A stretch of DNA of 64,000 nt from JANOBD01 sp031411495. Its GTDB lineage: Bacteria > Planctomycetota > Phycisphaerae > Tepidisphaerales > Tepidisphaeraceae. A model generated the notes under the pieces. The model saw only the letters and a list, made by a program, of their open reading frames with translations. It was not told the origin of the DNA and ran no database searches. How positions within the stretch are numbered: the first letter of the stretch is position 1; the number at the start of each line of letters is the position of its first letter. The DNA lies in assembly GCA_031411495.1 (NCBI GenBank), contig JANOBD010000148.1:1-64000 (forward strand). The letters run 5' to 3'. The position numbers and the translations under genes are program-made. Shown piece after piece: positions 22,234 to 29,381 of the stretch.

Positions 22234-22827
22234 TCATTGACTCTTGATGACACCGGTGTGCGTCTGCGTCGCACGGACGGCGTTGGCATCCGGGTAGACA
22301 AACTCGATGGCGTACTTCCCGGGCGCGAGGTTTGCGCCGATCACCGATTTGCCCGCGACGAAAACGCCCCGGCTCTCCACGCGAACGATCTGGTTTCGTT
22401 TAGCGTCGAACGTAATGATCTCTTCGTCTGTTTCGGCGTTACGCACGCGAAGCGTCCCATCGTTCTCGACGAGATAAACCAGCGGCAATGGGCCGCGGAC
22501 GACGGGGTGATTGTCGGTCTGAACGTCCGAAGGAAGCAGCGAGACGTCCTGGTGGGAGATCCGTGTCGTCGCCGGGCGCGACGTTGGCGAATCTGTAGCC
22601 GTGGCGCTCTGCGGTTCCTCTTGGGAACGGAACAGCGAGCAGCCGGCTAGGACGATGGCGGCACACGCGACGAGAACGATCGGTCGCGCGGCGCGAGGGA
22701 ACGAATTGTTTCGAATCGAACGGCCCGGCGCGGCAGATCCATTGCCCGCGCCAGGTCGTTCGGAACGCCGGGCGGTGCCCGGCAGGTCTGCAGCAGAACT
22801 GGATTCAATCGGCGATTTCCTACTCAT
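22234..22827 (-). CDS. Lipoprotein of unknown function (cluster member 4)
   Basis: ATG 22827 is preceded by GGGAGGCAAG. The product is 197 residues: a 48-residue Ser/Arg-rich N-terminal extension, then RPIVLVACAAIVLAGC with a lipobox LAGC, then a Ser/Thr/Pro linker and a beta-rich domain containing YLVENDGTLRVRNAETDEEI and GKYAIEFVYP. The long N-terminal extension before the signal peptide is odd; a start closer to the hydrophobic segment was not found. The G-T-L-R-V-R-N-A module resembles the repeated module in the next two upstream lipoproteins. It is the last of four co-oriented lipoprotein genes. Confidence 0.75.
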   Translation of the reverse strand: MSRKSPIESSSAADLPGTARRSERPGAGNGSAAPGRSIRNNSFPRAARPIVLVACAAIVLAGCSLFRSQEEPQSATATDSPTSRPATTRISHQDVSLLPSDVQTDNHPVVRGPLPLVYLVENDGTLRVRNAETDEEIITFDAKRNQIVRVESRGVFVAGKSVIGANLAPGKYAIEFVYPDANAVRATQTHTGVIKSQ

Positions 22828-22871
22828 CTTGCCTCCCGACTTCCCGGTCGTTGACTGAATCCTTCGCGCGC

Positions 22872-23540
22872 TCAATCCCCACGATTAAAGTAAACGCGGT
22901 AATTGCTCTTTGTGTCGAATGAGTTGTCGTCGATCGAGTGGCCATCAATGGTCGCACGAGACAGACCCGGCGAAAGCACGAATCTCTCGCCGTCACGAAT
23001 CGTCTGACGCGATACGACGCGTCCGTCATCCGCGTCGTAGACGTACACCACGCCGTCTCGACGCGCTTTGAAAGAAATCTCCTCGTTCCTGCCCGAACCG
23101 ATCAGTTCCGAGTTCTCGGGAACACCGCGCACCGAACCCGAGTTTCTGTCGCTGCTCCGGTCCGCGTCCCGATCGCGAACCAGGTAGATCTTGTGAGCCC
23201 CGTCGCGCTTCAGATCCGTCTTCGAAACCGTTTCGTTGTCGATTCTGATCCGATTTTCATCCGGCGACACCTCGACGGTTTGCCCCCTGCGAATCCGCTG
23301 CTGTAAGACGACGTCGTCGTTTTCGGCGTTCATGACGTACAGCGTGCCGTCCGTTGGAGCCTTGTAGCTCAGCGTGCCGCGACCTTCCTTCACGATATTG
23401 GCTCGACTCAGGCCTTCGACCGTGACGCGATCATCGCGCTTGGGCTTTGAGCCGCCGGAATCGAATACCGAGCAGCCCGCGCCAAGACTGATCACGATTG
23501 CGCCGACTGCTGCGGCGATTGAGCTGGTTCGAATGTTCAT
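22872..23540 (-). CDS. Lipoprotein with duplicated beta-module (cluster member 3)
   Basis: ATG 23540 follows AAGGAG with a 7-base gap. The 222-residue product has signal peptide plus lipobox LGAGC, a short Gly/Ser/Lys linker and two copies of a beta-rich module of about 50 residues: module 1 GTLSYKAPTDGTLYVMNAEN ... VEVSPDENRIRIDN, module 2 EISFKARRDGVVYVYDADDG ... FVLSPGLSRATIDG. A basic/acidic linker (DRDADRSSDRNSG) separates them, and it ends YRVYFNRGD. It is a clear paralogue of the next gene upstream. No known domain was recognised; an envelope-structural or binding role is a guess. Confidence 0.85.
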   Translation of the reverse strand: MNIRTSSIAAAVGAIVISLGAGCSVFDSGGSKPKRDDRVTVEGLSRANIVKEGRGTLSYKAPTDGTLYVMNAENDDVVLQQRIRRGQTVEVSPDENRIRIDNETVSKTDLKRDGAHKIYLVRDRDADRSSDRNSGSVRGVPENSELIGSGRNEEISFKARRDGVVYVYDADDGRVVSRQTIRDGERFVLSPGLSRATIDGHSIDDNSFDTKSNYRVYFNRGD

Positions 23541-23765
23541 CACATCGCTCCTTGTATTGCCCGCCGATGGCGGGCAGGACTATGAAACATCAACAGACAC
23601 CAGCTCAACCCTACACCCCACGAACACCTACCTGACGGCGGGCTGCGGATGACTCGGCCGTGAGAGTTTCTCACCGACCCCGATCAGCGAATCCCGCATT
23701 TGCCGTTCGGGCGGCAAGGCGCATCACCAAATCACTCCTTTCGAATCCTCAGGCCGCAAGATGGA

Positions 23766-24524
23766 TCAGCCCTCCCGGTTGAAATAGACGCGATAATTCG
23801 TCCGCGTGTCGAATACGTTCTGTTCGACAGTTTTCCCGTCGATTGTCGCTCGTGATTTGCCCGGCGAAAGCACGAACCGGTCGCCGCCGCGGATCGGCAG
23901 GCGCGAGACGAGCTTGCGGTCGTCGACGCTGTAGACGTAGACGGCGCCGTCCTTGCTCGGCTTGAAAGCGATCTCCTGGTTCCTTCCGCTTCCCATCAGC
24001 TGGGCATCCGAAGGGACGCCGCGCGGCGGGCGGTCGGTGCTGTCGGTGTTGCGGTCGACGCGATTGTCGCGGTCGCGATCTCGATCGTCTTCGAATCGAC
24101 GATCGCGGAGCAGATAGATGCGATGCACATCGTCGCGCTTCAGGTCGGTCTTCGAAACGGTGTCGTCATCGACACGAATGCGATTTTCATCCGGCAAGAC
24201 CTCGATCACCTGGCCGCGATGCACCCGGCGGGTGATCTCGACGGTTTCATGACGCAGGTTCTGCACGTAGATCGTGCCGTCCGCATCCGTGGTGACGGTC
24301 AAGGCGCCGCGCCCCTCGCGGATGATGTCGGCCCGCTGTGGGATGTAGTTCGGATCCTCGTCACGGTTGTCGTTCGGGTACGGGGCGCGATCCTCCCGTG
24401 GATAAGACGAGCCCGTCGAGCCGCCGCCCGAGGATGTGTCGCTCACACAACTCGCACCCGGCTGGGTCACCAGCAGCAGCGCGCCGCCGAGCAGAAGGAT
24501 TGTTCTAGGAATGTGTCTCTTCAT
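23766..24524 (-). CDS. Lipoprotein with duplicated beta-module (cluster member 2)
   Basis: ATG 24524 follows the strong site AAGGAGGG. The 252-residue product has a signal peptide whose lipobox-like end is GASC, an extended Gly/Ser/Pro/Asp linker (SSGGGSTGSSYPREDRAPYP), and two modules: GALTVTTDADGTIYVQNLRH ... IEVLPDENRIRVDD and EIAFKPSKDGAVYVYSVDDR ... FVLSPGKSRATIDG, ending YRVYFNREG. Segment VSKTDLKRDDVHRIYLLRDR is almost the same as in the downstream paralogue, so the two arose by tandem duplication. The Asp/Arg repeat DRDRDRDN between modules is low-complexity. Confidence 0.87.
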   Translation of the reverse strand: MKRHIPRTILLLGGALLLVTQPGASCVSDTSSGGGSTGSSYPREDRAPYPNDNRDEDPNYIPQRADIIREGRGALTVTTDADGTIYVQNLRHETVEITRRVHRGQVIEVLPDENRIRVDDDTVSKTDLKRDDVHRIYLLRDRRFEDDRDRDRDNRVDRNTDSTDRPPRGVPSDAQLMGSGRNQEIAFKPSKDGAVYVYSVDDRKLVSRLPIRGGDRFVLSPGKSRATIDGKTVEQNVFDTRTNYRVYFNREG

Positions 24525-24580
24525 GGACGAACCCTCCTTCTGCAACTCACGACCTTCCGTTCCCACGTCCAGATCGACGA

Positions 24581-25006
24581 TCACTTCAGCTGTTCGGCCG
24601 GCAGATAGGTGATGACGAACGTGTGCTTGTTGTTGACCGTTCCGAGCTCGGTCGCGCCCGCGGCGGTCTTGCCGGTGAACTTGCCGTCGGCGGCGATCAT
24701 GATCTGCGTCTTCTCGGTCGGCGTCGAAGCGGGCAACTCGATCGAGAAAAGAATGCTGTTGGCCTCCAGGTCGCGGACCGAAAGCCGACCGGTGCCCGGG
24801 TAGATAAAGGTGAGCGGCGGCTTGCCGCGTGCGACGATGCGCGAGCCGTCGGTGGTGGCGACGCGCGACCAGTCCATGTCGGTGGCGATCACGCCGGCGT
24901 CGGGAGCGGCGTGCGGCTTTGCCGGTTGGTCTTCGATCGTGCAACCGCCGATGACGGCGAAGCCGCAAGCGGCGAGGAGCAGGAAGATTGCTTGTTGGTG
25001 ACGCAT
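24581..25006 (-). CDS. Small lipoprotein (cluster member 1)
   Basis: ATG 25006 gives a 141-residue product with signal peptide RHQQAIFLLLAACGFAVIGGC (lipobox IGGC), a short Pro/Ala linker and a single beta-rich domain including PLTFIYPGTGRLSVRDLEAN and SILFSIELPASTPTEKTQIM. The G-R-L-S-V-R-D-L-E-A-N segment matches the module found in the other three lipoproteins of the run (G-T-L-R-V-R-N-A-E-T-D in the last). It is the first gene of the run, 57 bp from the next, so they are probably one transcription unit downstream of dcd. Confidence 0.78.
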   Translation of the reverse strand: MRHQQAIFLLLAACGFAVIGGCTIEDQPAKPHAAPDAGVIATDMDWSRVATTDGSRIVARGKPPLTFIYPGTGRLSVRDLEANSILFSIELPASTPTEKTQIMIAADGKFTGKTAAGATELGTVNNKHTFVITYLPAEQLK

Positions 25007-25085
25007 GGCTTCTCGTGGCACGAGCGAGTTGCTCGTGATTTAGGTTCCGACATGAGCGGGGGCGCTCATGCCACCGAACGCGAAC

Positions 25086-25658
25086 TCAGTCGACCTTTGG
25101 CAAAACGAGTCCCACCTGATCCTGGTACTTCCCGCGCTTGTCCGCGTAGCTGACCGAACAGACGCGGTCGGCCTTTAAGAAGAGCATCTGTGCGATGCCT
25201 TCGTTGGCGTAGATCTTGGCGGGCAACGGGGTGGTGTTGCTGATCTCGATCGTGACCTTGCCGCGCCACTCGGGTTCGAGCGGGGTGACGTTCACGATAA
25301 TGCCGCAGCGGGCGTAGGTGGACTTGCCGACGCAGATGCACAGGACGTCGCGCGGGATGGAGAAGACTTCGACGGTTTCACACAGCGCGAAGCTGTTGGG
25401 CGGAATGATGACGTGGTCTTTGCCGGTCTTGGCGGTGTCGACGGTGACGAAGGAGCGGTCGTCGAAATGCTTGGGGTCGACGATCGCGACGCCGCCATCG
25501 AGGGCGACGTTGGTGAAAATCTTGAAGAGGGTGCCAACGCGGACGTCGTAGCCGTACGAGCTGACGCCGTAGCTGATGTGGCCGGCGCGTTTGACGTTGT
25601 CTTCAAACGGCTCGATGCCGACGAGTTCGCGAATCTGCGTGTCGCAGAGAATACCCAT
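25086..25658 (-). CDS. dcd: dCTP deaminase
   Basis: The 190-residue product belongs to the dUTPase/dCTP deaminase trimeric family and would convert dCTP to dUTP for thymidylate synthesis. Signatures are MGILCDTQIREL at the start, SYGVSSYGYDVRVG, PNSFALCETVEVFSIP, GKSTYARCGIIVNVTPLEPE, WRGKVTIEISNTTPLPA and GIAQMLFLKAD. ATG 25658 is the family-consistent start; an upstream TTG-type extension lacks similarity. Together with nrdJ 3 kb away it supplies deoxynucleotides. The four lipoproteins follow on the same strand. Confidence 0.95.
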   Translation of the reverse strand: MGILCDTQIRELVGIEPFEDNVKRAGHISYGVSSYGYDVRVGTLFKIFTNVALDGGVAIVDPKHFDDRSFVTVDTAKTGKDHVIIPPNSFALCETVEVFSIPRDVLCICVGKSTYARCGIIVNVTPLEPEWRGKVTIEISNTTPLPAKIYANEGIAQMLFLKADRVCSVSYADKRGKYQDQVGLVLPKVD

Positions 25659-26146
25659 GACGTCGATCCTTCCCGAGACGAGCCGTCCCTGTTCAAGGAC
25701 GTACAACGGCCCAATCCCTTTGAGCCGTCTGGCGATCTGTTCCTGATGCGTCTCGTTATACCGATCGTCCGTGAAAGGTAAAGAACTTGAGAGGATTAAT
25801 ACACCACCCGTTGTGGTTGGCTATGCGATCTTCCCCTATCCGTGGTGATTGGGCGTTGAATCGGCAAGAACTTGTGAATCAGGGGGTTGGGGAAATCGTA
25901 TCGCACTTTTTGGGTTCGTCATCCCCACGTGCCCCCGGCGACCGGTTATCCACCGGCCGCAAACGGAATTGTTTGGGGATGAACAAAATTTCGACGCCCA
26001 ACGGCGTCGTCATGTCGCGCGTTTTCGCGGCGCCGTCTGGCGAAGGGCGACTGGAAATCGGATTTACGAAACCGGCTTTCTTGCCCGAAGCGGTGATCCA
26101 CATTACATTCGCCGACTCGAATTTCCGAAAAGACAGAGGTATCGCA
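25659..26146. other. Divergent intergenic region between dcd and small basic protein
   Basis: About 490 bp without a supported gene. It must contain both divergent promoters. A single TTATCCACC at about 25945-25953 is one mismatch from a DnaA box, but no cluster of such boxes is present. Confidence 0.5.
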
Positions 26147-26485
26147 ATGAGCATGGATCGCAGTTTAAAGGCCGGCGCAGGCCTGGTTCGACATCGCAAC
26201 GTTCTCACCCGCGGCGAGCGCATTGAGCGCCTGCAAGGCGACGGCAAGTGGGACCCGACCAAGCCGGTGACCGGGCTGATCAAGGTCGGCAACCGCAAGA
26301 TGATCGTCGGCGGCAAGGCCGAGAAGAAGGACGATGCGGCCGCAACCCCTGGCGCACCCGCCGCCAAGGGCGCACCCGCAGCGAAGGGCGCACCCGCCGC
26401 CAAGGGCGCCGCCGCACCGGCCGCCAAGGGTGCCAAGGGTGCCAAGGGCGCAGCCGCCCCGGCAGCCAAGGGCGCGAAGAAGTAA
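26147..26485 (+). CDS. PVC-superphylum small basic protein with histone-H1-like tail
   Basis: From ATG 26147 (AGAGGT upstream) the product is 112 residues. The N-terminal 55 residues, MSMDRSLKAGAGLVRHRNVL then TRGERIERLQGDGKWDP and VTGLIKV, match the small basic protein conserved in Planctomycetes, Verrucomicrobia and Chlamydiae, a PVC signature protein thought to bind nucleic acid or ribosomes. In most relatives it is only 50-80 residues; here it continues with an Ala/Lys/Pro/Gly tail including three GAPAAK units encoded by an 18-bp tandem repeat (about 26357-26404) and GAKGAKGAAAPAAKG, like histone H1-type tails. The tail suggests extra DNA binding. Confidence 0.88.
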   Translation: MSMDRSLKAGAGLVRHRNVLTRGERIERLQGDGKWDPTKPVTGLIKVGNRKMIVGGKAEKKDDAAATPGAPAAKGAPAAKGAPAAKGAAAPAAKGAKGAKGAAAPAAKGAKK

Positions 26486-26519
26486 TTCTTGTCGTCCGCG
26501 ATTGCGTGCGGCTCGATTT

Positions 26520-26602
26520 CAACGTCCAACTTTCAACATCCAACGTTCAACGTTCAAAGCGCGCTTTGAGGTTGGATGTTGAACGTTGAATGTTGGACGT
26601 TG
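26520..26602. repeat. Long imperfect palindrome (family B)
   Basis: A left arm starting CAACGTCCAACTTTCAACAT (26520) and ending AAAGCGC (26562) faces an arm whose reverse complement starts CAACGTCCAACATTCAACGT (26602) and ends in the same AAAGCGC. About 42 bp per arm with only a few mismatches and no true loop. It lies 35 bp after the small basic protein gene and just before the aminotransferase. There is no T-run after it. Confidence 0.8.
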
Positions 26603-26641
26603 TGCATTTGAAAAACTAACTTCACGCTCGGAGCAAATCTC

Positions 26642-27877
26642 ATGGATCGCAACTTCATCGCCTCCCGAGCAGCCGGCGTCGACGCCTCCGGTATCCGCAA
26701 AGTCTTCGACCTCGCGGCGAAGATGAAGGATCCGATCAACTTCTCGATCGGACTGCCCGATTTCGACGTGCCCGACCTCGCCAAGAACGCCGCCGTCGAG
26801 GCGATCGCCAAGGGCAACAACCGCTACACGCAGACACAGGGCATCGCGCCGCTGCGCGATCGCTTGCGCAAGGACCTTTCGACCGAGTTCGGCAGGGACG
26901 TGGGCGATGTCCTGATCACCTCGGGCGTCTCTGGCGGGTTGATGCTCGCGATGATGTCCGTCATCGATCCCGGCGATGAAGTCATCTTTCTCGATCCGTA
27001 CTTCGTCATGTATCGCCACCTGCTGACCCTCACCGGCGGCAAGCCGGTGCCGGTGGACAGCTATCCCGATTTCCGCTTCCACGCCGACCGCGTCGAGGCC
27101 GCGATCACGCCGCGCACGAAGATGATCATCCTCAACTCGCCGAGCAACCCGACCGGCGTGGTGATGAGCCAGGCCGAGGTGGATCAGGCGGTCGCGATCG
27201 CGCGGAAGCATGATCTGCTGATCTTGAGCGATGAGATTTATGAGCCATTTCTGTACGGGTCGGCGGTCGGCGGTCAGCGGTCGGCGGAAGAAACAGCATT
27301 CGCCGAGAAACTTGCCGCAGAAGAAGCGAAGATTGATGCGATTGCGTCGCGGAGGTCGGTTCCCACCGCCGACCGCCGACCGTCGACCGTCGACCGATTT
27401 CCTTCCGCACTTCACAAGTACGAGAAGACCATCGTCCTTCGCGGCTTCAGCAAGAGTCACGCGATGACCGGCTGGCGCCTCGGTTACGCGTTCGGCTACG
27501 AGCCGGTCGTTTCGCAGATGACCAAGCTCCAGCAGTACACCTACGTCTGCGCCCCCAGCCCGTTTCAACATGCCGCGCTGGCCGCGCTCGACATCGACAT
27601 GACCGGCCACATCGAGGCGTACCGCAACAAGCGCGACATCGCTTTCGCGATGCTCAGCCGCAAGTTCGAGGTGCAAAAGCCGGGCGGCGCGTTTTACATC
27701 TTCCCTAAGGTGCCCAGTGGAACCGCGACCGATTTCTGCACCCGCGCGATCGAGAAAAACGTCCTGATCATCCCCGGCAACGTCTTCAGCGCCCGCGACA
27801 CCCACATCCGCATCAGCTACGCGACGACCGATGCCAGGCTGCAGGAAGGGTGCGAGATCCTGTTGTCGATGGTGTGA
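26642..27877 (+). CDS. PLP-dependent class I/II aminotransferase with in-frame palindromic insertion
   Basis: The 411-residue product is a fold-type I aspartate/aromatic-type aminotransferase: SIGLPDFDVPDLAKNA, RYTQTQGIAPLRDRL, ITSGVSGGLMLAMM, LNSPSNPTGVVMS, LILSDEIYEPFLY, VLRGFSKSHAMTGWRLGY with the PLP Lys271, KPGGAFYIFP, and IPGNVFS...IRISYA. Relatives are about 385 residues. The excess is a block at about 208-254 (AVGGQRSAEETAFAEKLAAE to PTADRRPSTVDRFP), where relatives have a short loop between EPFLY and the SxK strand. This block coincides with a palindromic DNA element. The insertion is in a surface loop, so the enzyme may stay active. The exact substrate cannot be read from sequence. 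Confidence 0.92.
   Translation: MDRNFIASRAAGVDASGIRKVFDLAAKMKDPINFSIGLPDFDVPDLAKNAAVEAIAKGNNRYTQTQGIAPLRDRLRKDLSTEFGRDVGDVLITSGVSGGLMLAMMSVIDPGDEVIFLDPYFVMYRHLLTLTGGKPVPVDSYPDFRFHADRVEAAITPRTKMIILNSPSNPTGVVMSQAEVDQAVAIARKHDLLILSDEIYEPFLYGSAVGGQRSAEETAFAEKLAAEEAKIDAIASRRSVPTADRRPSTVDRFPSALHKYEKTIVLRGFSKSHAMTGWRLGYAFGYEPVVSQMTKLQQYTYVCAPSPFQHAALAALDIDMTGHIEAYRNKRDIAFAMLSRKFEVQKPGGAFYIFPKVPSGTATDFCTRAIEKNVLIIPGNVFSARDTHIRISYATTDARLQEGCEILLSMV
27259..27396. repeat. Palindromic element inside the aminotransferase gene (family A, copy 2)
   Basis: Left arm GTCGGCGGTCGGCGGTCAGC and on to 27287; right arm ACCGCCGACCGCCGACCGTC and on to about 27396; about 75 bases lie between them. It is read in the coding frame as SAVGGQRSAE and PTADRRPSTVDR, the same frame and motif as the copy in nrdJ. 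Confidence 0.78.
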
Positions 27878-28241
27878 TCCGCGAAGACACGCGAAGTGAA
27901 CGCGAAGGATGACCCACGAAGGACACGAAGGGTCACGAAGAAGAACGAAGAAAGAAAGAACTTGGACTTACCGCAGATTGGGATTTGATTCTGAGAGAGT
28001 GCGAGTTTCACATTCGTTCCAATTAGAAATGTCACTTTGGCCCGCGGCAGAGTTCTGAAACGCAGGTCAGAAGTACCTTGCGAAATGTACCCGTCGATAA
28101 AGTCGGTAGCTCTGACGATTTTCAGCCTTTTATTTCCCCTTCGTGTCTTTCGTGTGGCTTCGTGGGCAATCCTTTGACCGGACCGACCGGATAAACCGTT
28201 TGCCCGATTCCTTCGCGTCCACTTCGCGGCACTTTGCGGAC
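27876..28241. repeat. 366-bp nested fold-back element
   Basis: Outer arms: GATCCGCGAAGACACGCGAA and on (27876-27908) against the reverse complement of 28210-28241 (GTCCGCAAAGTGCCGCGAAG and on), both ending GACGCGAAGG or AACGCGAAGG. Inner arms: CCCACGAAGGACACGAAGGG (27913-27932) against the reverse complement of 28137-28166, which contains CCCACGAAGCC and GACACGAAGGG. The centre (about 27960-28130) has no supported gene. The element starts at the stop codon of the aminotransferase gene and ends about 65 bp before aroG. Confidence 0.7.
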
Positions 28242-28306
28242 CAAACCGGTTCACCGGACCGATCCGGTTCACGCGTTCGATTCTTTGCGTTAGAGTCGCC
28301 GATCCG

Positions 28307-29359
28307 ATGAACATCGCCTCGCCAACCCCGACCGTCTCGACGCAGAACCTCAACGTCGTCTCAACCAAGACGATCATCACGCCGCACAAGCTCACCGCCG
28401 AGATTCCGTCCACGCAGCGGTCGATCGACACCGTCGTCTGTGGCCGCGAGGCGATTCGCAATGTGCTCTGCGGGAAGGACAAGCGGCTGCTCACCGTCGT
28501 CGGCCCGTGCTCCGTGCACGACATCGATGCCGCCCGCGACTATGCGAAGCGGCTCGCCAAGCTCCTGCCGCAGGTGGAGGATCGGCTGCTCGTCGTGATG
28601 CGCGTCTACTTCGAAAAGCCGCGCACCACCGTCGGCTGGAAGGGCTTGATCAACGACCCGCACCTCGACGGCACGTTCGACATGGAGACCGGCCTGCGCA
28701 AGGCGCGGCAACTGCTCCGCGATGTGAACGAGATGGGTTTGCCCTGTGCAACGGAACTGCTCGACCCGATCGTGCCGCAGTACATCGATGACCTCATTGC
28801 CTGGGCCGCCATCGGCGCGCGGACGACCGAGAGCCAGACGCACCGCCAGATGGCCAGCGGCCTGTCGATGCCGGTCGGCTACAAGAACTCGACCGATGGC
28901 AACCTGCAGATCGCGATCGATGCGCTCAAGAGCGCCGGCAGCGGCCACCATTTTCTGGGCATCGACGAAGACGGCCGCACCTGCGTCGTGCAGACCAAGG
29001 GCAATAAGGACGGCCATGTTATCCTGCGCGGCGGAAGCAATCGTCCCAACTACGATCCCGAAAACGTCCGCGTCGCCGCGAGCCTGCTAGCCAGTTCCGG
29101 ACTCCCCACGCGCCTCATGGTCGACTGTTCCCACGCCAACTCGAACAAGAAGCACGAAAACCAGGGCACGGTCTTTCAAAGCGTTCTCGAACAGCGAAAG
29201 CAGTCCGATTGCCCGATCATGGGAGTGATGATCGAGAGCTTCATCGAACCCGGCGCCCAGTCCGTTCCCGCCGACCGATCACAACTCGTTTACGGCAAGT
29301 CGATCACCGATGCATGCATCGGTTGGGATGAAACCGCGCGGCTTCTCACGTCGCGATAA
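28307..29359 (+). CDS. aroG: 3-deoxy-7-phosphoheptulonate synthase (class I DAHP synthase)
   Basis: The 350-residue product is an AroF/G/H-type DAHP synthase, the first step of the shikimate pathway (PEP plus erythrose-4-phosphate). Signatures: VVGPCSVHDIDAARDYA, MRVYFEKPRTTVGWKGLIND, PCATELLDPIVPQYIDDLI, WAAIGARTTESQTHRQMAS, MPVGYKNSTDGNLQIAIDAL, HVILRGGSNRPNYDPENV and MVDCSHANSNKKHENQ. The N-terminal extension that carries feedback regulation is of normal length, but which aromatic amino acid inhibits it cannot be told. It is preceded by the 366-bp fold-back element and a short region of CCGGACCG-type inverted repeats (28187-28275). Confidence 0.96.
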   Translation: MNIASPTPTVSTQNLNVVSTKTIITPHKLTAEIPSTQRSIDTVVCGREAIRNVLCGKDKRLLTVVGPCSVHDIDAARDYAKRLAKLLPQVEDRLLVVMRVYFEKPRTTVGWKGLINDPHLDGTFDMETGLRKARQLLRDVNEMGLPCATELLDPIVPQYIDDLIAWAAIGARTTESQTHRQMASGLSMPVGYKNSTDGNLQIAIDALKSAGSGHHFLGIDEDGRTCVVQTKGNKDGHVILRGGSNRPNYDPENVRVAASLLASSGLPTRLMVDCSHANSNKKHENQGTVFQSVLEQRKQSDCPIMGVMIESFIEPGAQSVPADRSQLVYGKSITDACIGWDETARLLTSR

Positions 29360-29381
29360 GGACGATTCCGGTGACCCGAGA

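Noticed and set aside
25945..25953. TTATCCACC, close to a DnaA box
   Set aside because: A single imperfect box with no cluster, no AT-rich unwinding region and no dnaA or dnaN nearby does not support an origin.
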